Assembly: GCA_020253595.1 (NCBI GenBank)
Contig: JADCBH010000103.1
Span: 1 to 6,524 of the forward strand
Source of the DNA: Brevundimonas sp.
GTDB taxonomy: Bacteria > Pseudomonadota > Alphaproteobacteria > Caulobacterales > Caulobacteraceae
Length of the DNA stretch: 6,524 nucleotides
Direction: 5' to 3'
This document shows, piece after piece, positions 1 to 5,277 of the stretch (positions are counted from its first letter, which is position 1; every line of letters starts with the position of its first letter). The notes beneath the pieces are model-generated. The model was not told where the DNA came from and searched no databases. It saw nothing but the letters and a program-made list of their open reading frames with translations. The position numbers and the translations under genes are program-made.

Positions 1-549
1 CAACCCGTCGGCTGGGCCTGGGACCGGGCGCGGGTGGTGGCGGAGCGGGCGCTGGCCGGTCATGTCGCCAGCGAAGTCGGCACCGCGACCCACTATCACG
101 CCGACTACGTTCACCCGTGGTGGTCGCCGACCCTGGCCAAGATCACCCAGATCGGGGCTCACATCTTCTATCGCTGGAAAGGTCTGGCCGGAGAGACGGC
201 GGCGTTCCAGCAGCGCTATTCCGGCAATGAACCGGTCATCGACGAAGCCCGCTTCGCCCGGCCGCGGCTGCCGTCTCCCGAGCTTCAGCTGGCCTCCGAT
301 ATCGGCGCCAGTGACGCCGAGATCCTGGCGGGTGGGGGCATGAACCTGCGCACGGTCGAGATCGATGGCCACACCCGCGTCGTCGGCGTCGCCAGCCTCG
401 GTGGACGCCGTCCCGCCACGGCCGAACAGATCGCCGAGATCAACGCCCGCCTCGCTGCCTTCGAGGCCCCGGCACCGAGCGCGCCGTCACTGCCGCCTCC
501 CGGCGTGGTGACGATGGAGGTCGAGGAGGTCGGTCGGCCCGCGTCCTGA
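1..549 (+). CDS. SleB-type cell wall hydrolase, C-terminal part (5' end outside window)
   Basis: The frame is open from base 1 and gives 182 visible residues before the TGA at 547-549. Visible residues 1-75 match the end of the Hydrolase_2 (SleB/CwlJ) domain. The signature is ATHYHADYV followed by P-W-W (His31, His33 and Asp35 of the visible part), then a K-I-T-x-I-G-x-H-I-F-Y-R-W block and a Q-R-Y-S-G-N-E-P segment. Proteins of this family cleave peptidoglycan; in alphaproteobacteria they are usually exported or membrane-anchored and have no link to sporulation. The catalytic N-terminal half, and any signal peptide, lie upstream of the window. The last ~100 residues form a less conserved extension with an Ala/Pro-rich linker near the end (APAPSAPSLPPP). 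The GTG at base 34 is not the start, because domain homology continues upstream of it. The gene converges on trxB with 10 bp between stops and no evident terminator hairpin. Family is confident; substrate is inferred. Confidence 0.88.
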   Translation, partial: QPVGWAWDRARVVAERALAGHVASEVGTATHYHADYVHPWWSPTLAKITQIGAHIFYRWKGLAGETAAFQQRYSGNEPVIDEARFARPRLPSPELQLASDIGASDAEILAGGGMNLRTVEIDGHTRVVGVASLGGRRPATAEQIAEINARLAAFEAPAPSAPSLPPPGVVTMEVEEVGRPAS

Positions 550-559
550 GGCTAGGCCC

Positions 560-1567
560 TCACCAGGCGCCGATTTTCTCGGCCTCGCGGTGGCTGATCG
601 GGTGATGCGCCCGGGCGTGATCTTCCTCGGCAAGAAGGCGTGAGACCTCCAGCGCGGCCATGCAGCCCATGCCGGCCGCCGTCACGGCCTGGCGATAGAC
701 GTCGTCGGTGACATCGCCGGCGGCATAGACGCCTTCGATGCTGGTCTGTGTCGTGCCGGGCTTGACCACCAGATAGCCGCCCGACTTGGTCTCCAGCTGG
801 CCCAGGAACAGCTCGGACGACGGCGCGTGGCCGATGGCGATGAACACACCGTCGCACGGCCGCTCGTGCAGGTCGCCCGACTTGACGTGCTTCAGGCGCA
901 CTCCGGTGACGTTGGACGCGACGCCGTCGCTCTGGCCGAGGATTTCATCGACCTGATGGTCCCAGACCACCTCGATCTTCGGATTGGCGAACAAACGATC
1001 CTGCAGGATCTTTTCCGCCCGGAACTCGTCCTTGCGATGGACCACCGTCACCTTCGAGGCGAAGTTGGTGAGGAACAGAGCTTCCTCGACGGCGGTGTTG
1101 CCGCCGCCCACCACCACGACCTCCTTGCCGCGATAGAAGAAGCCGTCGCAGGTCGCGCAGGCCGAAACGCCGAACCCCTGATACCTTGCCTCCGACTCCA
1201 GCCCCAGCCACTTGGCCTGGGCACCGGTCGAGATGATGACCGTCTCCGCCAGCAGCTCGGCTCCCGAATCGAGTTTCAGGTGGAAGGGCCGCTTCGACAG
1301 ATCGGCGGAGACGACGATGTCCTCGATGACCTCGGTACCGACGTGCAGGGCCTGATCCCTCATCTGCTCCATCAGCCACGGGCCCTGGATCGTCTCGGCA
1401 AAGCCGGGATAGTTCTCGACGTCCGTGGTGATGGTCAGCTGGCCGCCGGGCTGGATGCCGGCGATGACGATCGGGTTCAGGCTGGCGCGCGCGGCATAGA
1501 TGGCGGCGGTCCAGCCGGCAGGACCGGAACCGATGATGGCGACGCGGGTGGTGCGAGGACTGCTCAT
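560..1567 (-). CDS. trxB: Thioredoxin-disulfide reductase
   Basis: This 335-residue protein is a low-molecular-weight FAD enzyme that passes electrons from NADPH to thioredoxin in the cytoplasm. An N-terminal FAD Rossmann motif GSGPAG sits at residues 13-18, and the Q-P-G-G-Q-L flavin segment lies near 39-44. The redox-active pair is C137-A-T-C140-D. The NADPH fold has GGGNTAVEEA at about 154-163, and V-H-R-K-D-E-F-R-A from 176 is the region that binds the NADP 2'-phosphate. The C-terminal FAD motif GVYAAGDV is at 279-286. Length is slightly above E. coli TrxB because of a tail after residue 312 (E-E-D-H-A-R-A-H-H). The ATG at 1567 is chosen because the FAD motif begins 12 residues later, as is usual. 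The upstream AGAG is only a weak ribosome binding site. No thioredoxin gene is adjacent. It is transcribed divergently from the glycine-rich gene at 1643. Confidence 0.97.
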   Translation of the reverse strand: MSSPRTTRVAIIGSGPAGWTAAIYAARASLNPIVIAGIQPGGQLTITTDVENYPGFAETIQGPWLMEQMRDQALHVGTEVIEDIVVSADLSKRPFHLKLDSGAELLAETVIISTGAQAKWLGLESEARYQGFGVSACATCDGFFYRGKEVVVVGGGNTAVEEALFLTNFASKVTVVHRKDEFRAEKILQDRLFANPKIEVVWDHQVDEILGQSDGVASNVTGVRLKHVKSGDLHERPCDGVFIAIGHAPSSELFLGQLETKSGGYLVVKPGTTQTSIEGVYAAGDVTDDVYRQAVTAAGMGCMAALEVSRLLAEEDHARAHHPISHREAEKIGAW

Positions 1568-1645
1568 GATCTCTATCTAGGCTCTGATTCCCGATGATGC
1601 GATGTCCGGTTCGCGATCGGGGTGCAGGGAGACACAGAGATCATG
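1565..1645. promoter_or_regulatory. Divergent intergenic region with perfect 10-bp inverted repeat at both start codons
   Basis: Only 75 bp separate the trxB start (1567, -) from the ATG of the glycine-rich gene (1643, +), so both promoters must lie here or inside the neighbouring gene. The bases CATGATCTCT at 1565-1574 are the exact reverse complement of AGAGATCATG at 1636-1645. Both genes therefore begin with the same AGAGATC-ATG initiation context. The + side also has GGGAG at 1627-1631, 11 nt before the ATG. I could not identify convincing -35/-10 pairs for either direction. Whether the repeat is a binding site or just a shared initiation sequence is unknown. Confidence 0.45.
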
Positions 1646-1963
1646 TCGGGACGCAGCTTTATCGGCATCGGCATTGCCGCAGGCGTGGCCATTGGCGCGG
1701 GGCTGGGCGTGGTCCTGGGCAATCTGCCCATCGGCATCGCCGTGGGTCTGGTGGCCGGTGTGGTGATCGGCGCCTTGCTGGACGCCGGCGAGAAGAAGAA
1801 GCGGGACGCGCGCGACAGCCGTGATGGCGGCGACGGGACGCCATTTCCCTTTTTGGTTGATGGCGGAGGTGGCGGCCGCAGCGGCGGCAAGGGCACCCAC
1901 GGCGACAACGACGGTGGCTCGGACGGCGGCGGTGGGGATGGCGGCGGTGGCGGCGGCGACTAA
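1643..1963 (+). CDS. Small glycine-zipper membrane protein with Gly/Asp-rich tail, function unknown
   Basis: This predicted protein has 106 residues if the ATG at 1643 is used; an in-frame GTG at 1622 would add seven residues (MQGDTEI). I prefer the ATG because GGGAG precedes it by 11 nt and the residues before it are not membrane-like. After MSGRSF come two hydrophobic stretches rich in GxxxG-type spacing, at about residues 6-24 and 29-48, separated by the turn G-N-L-P. This fits a tightly packed helical hairpin in the inner membrane. A charged E-K-K-K-R-D-A-R-D-S-R-D segment follows, then P-F-P-F-L-V-D, and then a tail in which 21 of the last 35 residues are Gly and 6 are Asp. The positive cluster predicts a cytoplasmic tail by the positive-inside rule. 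I do not recognise a named family beyond glycine-zipper-like. The stop codon overlaps the stop of the convergent ELM1 gene. Confidence 0.7.
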   Translation: MSGRSFIGIGIAAGVAIGAGLGVVLGNLPIGIAVGLVAGVVIGALLDAGEKKKRDARDSRDGGDGTPFPFLVDGGGGGRSGGKGTHGDNDGGSDGGGGDGGGGGGD

Positions 1964-2952
1964 CCTGTCGTCATTGCCCTGAGCACCGCCTGCGCGGCCT
2001 GTTCGGTCTCCGCGAGCGGTTCGTAGCGCCACGTGTCCAGCCGCCTGTCGAAGGGCCGGGCGGCTCCCCGGGCGGTCAGGTCGGCCTGCAGTCTGGCGAA
2101 CTTGCCCGGCGGTTTCAGCGCCACCATCGGCAGGATATGGACCGGCTTTCCGGTCGATGCGGCCTCGGCCGCCATGTTGGCGCTGTCCTCGGTGACCAGA
2201 ATTTGGTCAGCGAAATGGAGCATGGCGAACAGCGGGTTGGGTCCTTCTCCGTTCCAGATCAGGCCGGGCAGGGCGGCCAAACGGTCCGTCATGGCCGCCT
2301 TCGCCGTTTCGGGCGTGCGCCGGGAATAGGTCAGCATCAGCGACCCTCCCTCGGCCTCGACCGCCGCCGCGATGCCGTCTGCCAGCGCTGTCGCATGGTC
2401 CGGGGTCAGGTCGAAGGCCCTGGACCGCCCCCCGATCAGCACGGCGACCCGGGGTCGCGGCAGGGGCTCGAATTGCGCGGCGAACGCTGGAGCCGCCTCG
2501 GCCAGCCGTTCGGGCGTGATCCGGTGCGGGGATCCGGTGATGGAGACGACCTTTGAGCCAGACAGGCCGTCATGGGCGGGGGCGACGACCAGATCGAACC
2601 GCCCCGGGTCAAGACGGGGGTCCTGAACCTGAACCACGAATGTGCGCCCGCCGCTGCGTCGGCGGGCCATGAGCGACAGGGGCAGGCTGGCGCGGCCGGC
2701 CGCGATCCAGAGATCAGGCCATGGCTCTTCACCAGCGGGGAAGGGCGCGTCCGACGCCGGGTCCAGCATGGCCGGCGTCTTGAGGTCGGCGGGCAGCCAG
2801 TCGAAAACCGGCCTCCAGCCCACGCGGCAGACCTTCATGAGGGCGGGGGTCAACCGGGCGACGGCCTCAGCCAGACCCAGGGCCTGGTTCTCGATGCCCG
2901 CCCGGCCGTCTGTGACGACGCGGATGGAGAGGGGTTTGGCCCCTACTTCCAC
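1960..2952 (-). CDS. Mitochondrial fission ELM1 family protein (DUF1022-type)
   Basis: This 330-residue protein resembles the ELM1/DUF1022 family, named after a plant protein that recruits dynamin to mitochondria; its bacterial role is not established. Diagnostic segments are T-D-G-R-A-G-I-E-N-Q-A-L-G-L-A-E-A at 14-30, VQVQDPR at 107-113, IGGRSRAFDL at 173-182, TYSRRTP at 208-214, and a C-terminal block running from TEDSANMAAEAA (254-265) to GKPVHI. The two-domain layout and the late E-D-S-x-x-M-x-x-E-A block resemble GT-B glycosyltransferases, so a sugar-nucleotide-binding role is possible; that part is inference. No signal peptide or membrane segment is seen. The start is GTG at 2952, lying inside the end of greA. 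AAGG four nt upstream can serve as ribosome binding site, and no ATG occurs nearby in frame. Translation is probably coupled to greA. The 3' end overlaps the convergent glycine-rich gene by 4 bp. Confidence 0.9.
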   Translation of the reverse strand: MEVGAKPLSIRVVTDGRAGIENQALGLAEAVARLTPALMKVCRVGWRPVFDWLPADLKTPAMLDPASDAPFPAGEEPWPDLWIAAGRASLPLSLMARRRSGGRTFVVQVQDPRLDPGRFDLVVAPAHDGLSGSKVVSITGSPHRITPERLAEAAPAFAAQFEPLPRPRVAVLIGGRSRAFDLTPDHATALADGIAAAVEAEGGSLMLTYSRRTPETAKAAMTDRLAALPGLIWNGEGPNPLFAMLHFADQILVTEDSANMAAEAASTGKPVHILPMVALKPPGKFARLQADLTARGAARPFDRRLDTWRYEPLAETEQAAQAVLRAMTTG

Positions 2953-3416
2953 TCGACCTTGAGGATTTCGTAGGCCTTGACGCCGCCGGGGGTGTTCACC
3001 TCGACCACGTCGCCCACTTCCTTGCCGATCATGGCCCGCGCGATCGGCGAGGCGATGGAGATCTTGCCCTGCTTCACATCGGCTTCGTGCTCGCCGACGA
3101 TCTGGTAGCGCCCCTCTTCCTCGGTGTCCTCATCGACCACGGTGACCGTGGCGCCGAACTTGACCTGGTCGCCGGACAGCTTGGTCACGTCGATGACCTG
3201 GGCGCGGCTGATGCGGTCCTCGATCTCGGCGATCTGGCCCTCGATCCAGCCCTGACGCTCCTTGGCGGCATGATATTCGGCGTTCTCGGACAGGTCGCCG
3301 TGCTCGCGCGCTTCGGAGATGGCGGCGATCACGCTGGGCCGCTCCACCGACTTCAATTGCTTCAGCTGAGCGTCGAGGGTGCGATAGCCCTCGGACGTCA
3401 TGGGCACTTTTTCCAT
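2943..3416 (-). CDS. greA: Transcription elongation factor GreA
   Basis: At 157 residues it is essentially the length of E. coli GreA (158). GreA enters the RNA polymerase secondary channel and stimulates cleavage of backtracked RNA, freeing stalled complexes. The N-terminal coiled coil (about 1-75) carries the motif E-H-G-D-L-S-E-N-A-E-Y at its tip, with the Mg-coordinating acidic residues D41 and E44 at the canonical positions. The opening MEKVPMTSEGYRTLDAQL is typical. The C-terminal FKBP-like domain follows, with K-F-G-A-T-V-T-V-V-D at about 86-95, the S-P-I-A-R-A-M-I-G-K block, and an ending in E-I-L-K-V-E-W-K. The ATG at 3416 matches family starts; the ribosome binding site is weak (AAGAAAA about 12 nt upstream). 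The TAG stop lies inside the first codons of the ELM1 gene, so greA and elm1 form a coupled pair. Confidence 0.98.
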   Translation of the reverse strand: MEKVPMTSEGYRTLDAQLKQLKSVERPSVIAAISEAREHGDLSENAEYHAAKERQGWIEGQIAEIEDRISRAQVIDVTKLSGDQVKFGATVTVVDEDTEEEGRYQIVGEHEADVKQGKISIASPIARAMIGKEVGDVVEVNTPGGVKAYEILKVEWK

Positions 3417-3583
3417 GTGGCGTGGGTTTTCTTGTTATGCCGCCCGGGTATCCGGAAGGGACTGAAAAGAGAGACGTACGGGAGGAACACTCGGTCGCTG
3501 GGCGTACGCGACAGGCCGAAGAGGCTAGGCCACTCGCCCGCCAAACTCAAGACTGCGGTTTTCTGCCCGCTGTTGACCTGTCT
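3417..3583. promoter_or_regulatory. Intergenic region upstream of greA: weak promoter candidate and imperfect hairpin
   Basis: This 167-bp gap holds no credible gene. Reading toward greA, a candidate promoter is TTGAGT (complement of 3545-3550) and TAGCCT (complement of 3522-3527) with a 17-bp spacer; the -10 box is poor. This would leave a leader of roughly 100 nt. Just after the small membrane gene, the complementary strand can pair AAGAC/GTCTT (3580-3584 with 3549-3553) around an inner GCGG/CCGC stem (3567-3570 with 3555-3558). A large internal loop and the lack of a clear U-run make it a doubtful terminator. CGTACG occurs twice, at 3475-3480 and 3503-3508. Confidence 0.25.
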
Positions 3584-3802
3584 TTATGGCACGCTTGATT
3601 GACGCCCGTGAGACAGGGCCGCGTCGGCACCGCGGCGCGCGAGGACGTTGCGCGCCACACGATAGGCGATCCAGGCGACCAGGCCCGCAGCCAGCAGTGC
3701 GGACAGCCTCGAGACGAGGACAGCGCCCGCCGCCATGAAAGCCATCATCAGCAGGATGGCCGCAGCCAGGGCGATAGACATATGAACCGTTCGAAGACGC
3801 AT
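3584..3802 (-). CDS. Small two-helix membrane protein, function unknown
   Basis: This predicted protein has 72 residues, or 65 if the internal ATG at 3781 is the true start. It has two hydrophobic segments, about residues 9-30 (rich in A, L, I, M) and 33-49 (S-A-L-L-A-A-G-L-V-A-W-I-A-Y), joined by a short R-containing turn. A basic stretch R-V-A-R-N-V-L-A-R-R follows, and then a polar tail. The positive charges at both ends suggest N-in and C-in topology. No known family is recognised. It lies 50 bp downstream of gst on the same strand, so co-transcription is possible. A purine-rich GAAGGAG lies about 20 nt before the ATG at 3802, too far to be a good ribosome binding site, so the start is uncertain. 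An 87-codon frame on the opposite strand has a polar, compositionally odd product and is less likely. Confidence 0.55.
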   Translation of the reverse strand: MRLRTVHMSIALAAAILLMMAFMAAGAVLVSRLSALLAAGLVAWIAYRVARNVLARRGADAALSHGRQSSVP

Positions 3803-3852
3803 GGGCGTCTGAACGCGCCGGCTCCTTCGGGGTTCAACGGCCTGCCAGGGCG

Positions 3853-4518
3853 TCAGGCGTAGGCGTAGGGCCCGCCCCGCTCCAGCGCCCGCTGATAGGC
3901 CGGGCGGGCGTGAATTGCGGTCAGGAAGGCCTTCAGTCGCGGCTTGTCCGGGCCATAGGGCACGCGGCTGGCCCCGGCCTCGAGCGGAAAGCTCATCATG
4001 ATGTCGGCGGCGCTGAACCGGTCACCGGCGAACCAGGCGGACTTGCCCAGCTCGGCTTCCCAATAGGCGGTATGGCTGGCGATCTGGGGGTCGATGAAGC
4101 TGGTCTGCACCTTGCCTGCGACCGCCCCCACGATTGGTCGGATCAGTCCCGGCGTCCGCTTGGGCAGGCTGGAGAAGATCAGCTTGAGCAGCAGGGGCGT
4201 CATGGCCGACCCTTCGGCATAGTGCAGCCAGTAGGTGAAGCGCCGCCCGTCCGCCGTGCCGGGCTGAGGCCTCAGGCCGTGACCCGCCCGGGTCTCCAGC
4301 AGGTATTCGACGATAGCCCCGGTCTCGGCGACCAGGATGTCGCCGTCCTGGATGACCGGCGACTTGCCCAGCGGGTGGATGGCCCGCAGTTCCGGGGGAG
4401 CCAGCTGGGTCTGGGCGTCGCGCTCGTAGCGCTTGACCTCGTACTCCACGCCCATCTCCTCCAGCAGCCACAGCACGCGCTGGGAGCGGGAGTTGTTCAG
4501 GTGATGGACGATGATCAT
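3853..4518 (-). CDS. Glutathione S-transferase, Gtt1-like
   Basis: This 221-residue cytosolic protein has the two-domain GST layout. The N-terminal thioredoxin-like domain (about 1-80) begins IIVHHLNNSRSQRVLWLLEE, typical of the yeast Gtt1-like subgroup, with a Ser/Arg/Ser cluster at 10-12 in the region that activates the glutathione thiol. It also has the cis-proline P54 in G-K-S-P-V-I and the glutathione-binding E65-T66 in A-E-T-G-A-I. The C-terminal helical domain (about 90-215) includes the Y-W-L-H-Y-A-E-G-S segment and the N-capping box F-S-A-A-D at 168-172. GSTs conjugate glutathione to electrophiles or reduce peroxides; the substrate here cannot be told. The ATG at 4518 is supported by GGAG (complement of 4527-4530) with 8 nt spacing. 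The gene diverges from vapB across 100 bp and may be followed in one transcript by the small membrane gene. Confidence 0.93.
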   Translation of the reverse strand: MIIVHHLNNSRSQRVLWLLEEMGVEYEVKRYERDAQTQLAPPELRAIHPLGKSPVIQDGDILVAETGAIVEYLLETRAGHGLRPQPGTADGRRFTYWLHYAEGSAMTPLLLKLIFSSLPKRTPGLIRPIVGAVAGKVQTSFIDPQIASHTAYWEAELGKSAWFAGDRFSAADIMMSFPLEAGASRVPYGPDKPRLKAFLTAIHARPAYQRALERGGPYAYA

Positions 4519-4547
4519 GGCGCGGTCTCCATAGGGGCAAGCCTCAC

Positions 4548-4576
4548 TTTACAGGCGTTGACGCGAGGGAGGGCAA
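4548..4576 (-). promoter_or_regulatory. Candidate gst promoter
   Basis: On the minus strand, TTGCCC (complement of 4571-4576) and TGTAAA (complement of 4548-4553) are separated by 17 bp and lie about 30 bp before the gst start. Each box matches 4 of 6 bases of the sigma-70 consensus. The sites come from inspection alone. Confidence 0.33.
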
Positions 4577-4583
4577 GGTTGGA

Positions 4584-4612
4584 TTGAGGCTGACGCTAGC
4601 ATGTGATATCGT
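4584..4612 (+). promoter_or_regulatory. Candidate vapB promoter with imperfect palindromic operator
   Basis: TTGAGG at 4584-4589 and TATCGT at 4607-4612 are 17 bp apart. This pair would start transcription at or within a base or two of the vapB ATG (4619), giving a nearly leaderless mRNA. This fits the absence of a Shine-Dalgarno sequence; the bases just before the ATG are pyrimidine-rich (TTCCTCC). Between the boxes, GCTAGCA (4595-4601) and TGATATC (4604-4610) form an imperfect inverted repeat matching at 5 of 7 positions. That is a plausible site for a ribbon-helix-helix antitoxin dimer pair. A second pair, AGCCTCA (4540-4546) and TGAGGCT (4585-4591), is perfect but 38 bp apart. Confidence 0.33.
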
Positions 4613-4618
4613 TCCTCC

Positions 4619-4864
4619 ATGGCTCAGTTGCTCGTCCGGAACGTCAGAGAAGAGACGGTCGACGCCCTGAAGGCGCGCGCAGCGGCGAACCAGCGCAGCG
4701 TCGAAGCCGAGCATCGCGCCCTGCTCGAAGAGGTTCTGGAAGCGGAGCGCCTGGAGAAGGTCAAACGATTCCTGGCCCAGATCGAGGCGATCCACGAACA
4801 GCAGGCGGGGCGCACGTTCACGCCGTCGGAAGTGGTCGTCCGTGAAATGCGCGACGAGCAGTGA
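4619..4864 (+). CDS. vapB: FitA/VapB-like ribbon-helix-helix antitoxin
   Basis: This 81-residue protein has the form of type II antitoxins of the FitA class. The N-terminal strand M-A-Q-L-L-V-R-N-V (1-9) is followed by helix 1 (about 10-24, E-E-T-V-D-A-L-K-A-R-A-A) and helix 2 (about 27-41, S-V-E-A-E-H-R-A-L-L-E-E-V-L), which together give the ribbon-helix-helix DNA-binding dimer. The phrase R-S-V-E-A-E-H-R is characteristic of FitA-type antitoxins. The C-terminal part, about 58-81, ends in F-T-P-S-E-V-V-V-R-E-M-R-D-E and probably wraps the toxin and blocks its active site. By analogy, the VapB-VapC complex represses its own promoter. The ATG at 4619 is the only sensible start because the strand motif begins immediately. 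The stop TGA (4862-4864) overlaps the vapC start GTG. Family is confident; the specific binding site is not known. Confidence 0.93.
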   Translation: MAQLLVRNVREETVDALKARAAANQRSVEAEHRALLEEVLEAERLEKVKRFLAQIEAIHEQQAGRTFTPSEVVVREMRDEQ

Positions 4865-5277
4865 TCGTCGTCGATACATCCGTCGCCTTGAAGTGGGTCC
4901 TGCATGAGCCGGGAACCGGCCTGGCCAAGCGGGCCCTAACGCTCTCTCTGATCGCGCCGGATTTCTGGCGGGTGGAGGCGGCAAACGGCATCCGCCGGGC
5001 CGTAGCGATGAAGCAGGTGACGGTTGAGGAAGGCCGATACTATCTCGGCGTGATGGACGCGGCCCCGGTCAGCGACGCCGCTACGCCTCCGCTTCTCCGA
5101 GGCGGCTTCGAGTTGGCGATGACCTTGCGTCATTCGATCCAGGACTGCCTTTTCCTGGCCCTCGCAATCGAGCGCGACTGTCAGCTCCTGACCGCCGATG
5201 ATGCTTTCGCGGCCCTTGTACGAGACCGGTCCAGCCTCTCCGATCGGGTCCTCTCCCTATCAGAGTACTTCCAGTGA
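4861..5277 (+). CDS. vapC: VapC-family PIN-domain toxin ribonuclease
   Basis: At 138 residues it has the length and full motif set of VapC toxins. The acidic residues expected for metal-dependent RNA cleavage are all present: D5 in I-V-V-D-T-S-V, E39 in F-W-R-V-E-A-A-N, D95 in H-S-I-Q-D-C-L-F-L-A-L-A, and D113/D114 in L-L-T-A-D-D-A-F. The toxin therefore looks intact. Known VapC enzymes cut tRNA anticodon loops, initiator tRNA or the sarcin-ricin loop of 23S rRNA; the target of this one cannot be read from sequence. The start is GTG at 4861, overlapping the vapB stop by GTGA, and the PIN motif begins at residue 2, so no other start fits. Its own stop (5275-5277) overlaps the selD start in the same way. 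Some codons, for example a CTA Leu, are less typical of the surrounding genes, a mild hint of separate origin. Confidence 0.95.
   Translation: MIVVDTSVALKWVLHEPGTGLAKRALTLSLIAPDFWRVEAANGIRRAVAMKQVTVEEGRYYLGVMDAAPVSDAATPPLLRGGFELAMTLRHSIQDCLFLALAIERDCQLLTADDAFAALVRDRSSLSDRVLSLSEYFQ

Noticed and set aside
550..559. Terminator between the cell wall hydrolase and trxB
   Set aside because: Only 10 bp lie between the stop codons, and no stem with a T-run was found there or just inside the gene ends.
827..1597. 256-codon open frame opposite trxB
   Set aside because: It lies almost wholly antisense to a clear TrxB with all motifs. Its product is a D/G/R/H-rich shadow with no recognisable domain, as expected in GC-rich DNA.
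1921..1960. GGC/GGT-rich stretch as a noncoding repeat or CRISPR-like array
   Set aside because: There are no regular repeat-spacer units; it is explained by Gly codons in the tail of the 1643-1963 protein.
1577..2032. Pro/Ala-rich frames opposite the glycine-rich gene
   Set aside because: Poly-Gly codons on one strand yield poly-Pro or poly-Ala on the other. The + frame has a ribosome binding site and two proper membrane helices.
3087..3602. 171-codon open frame opposite greA and running into the upstream spacer
   Set aside because: Most of it is the complement of greA, and the extension past 3416 has no protein-like pattern or ribosome binding site.
3599..3862. 87-codon + strand frame overlapping the small membrane gene
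   Set aside because: The product is very polar (many R, D, H, Q) with no domain, while the opposite strand gives a coherent two-helix membrane protein.
3910..4587. 225-codon open frame opposite gst
   Set aside because: It is antisense to a full-length GST with conserved motifs; the product looks like a codon shadow.
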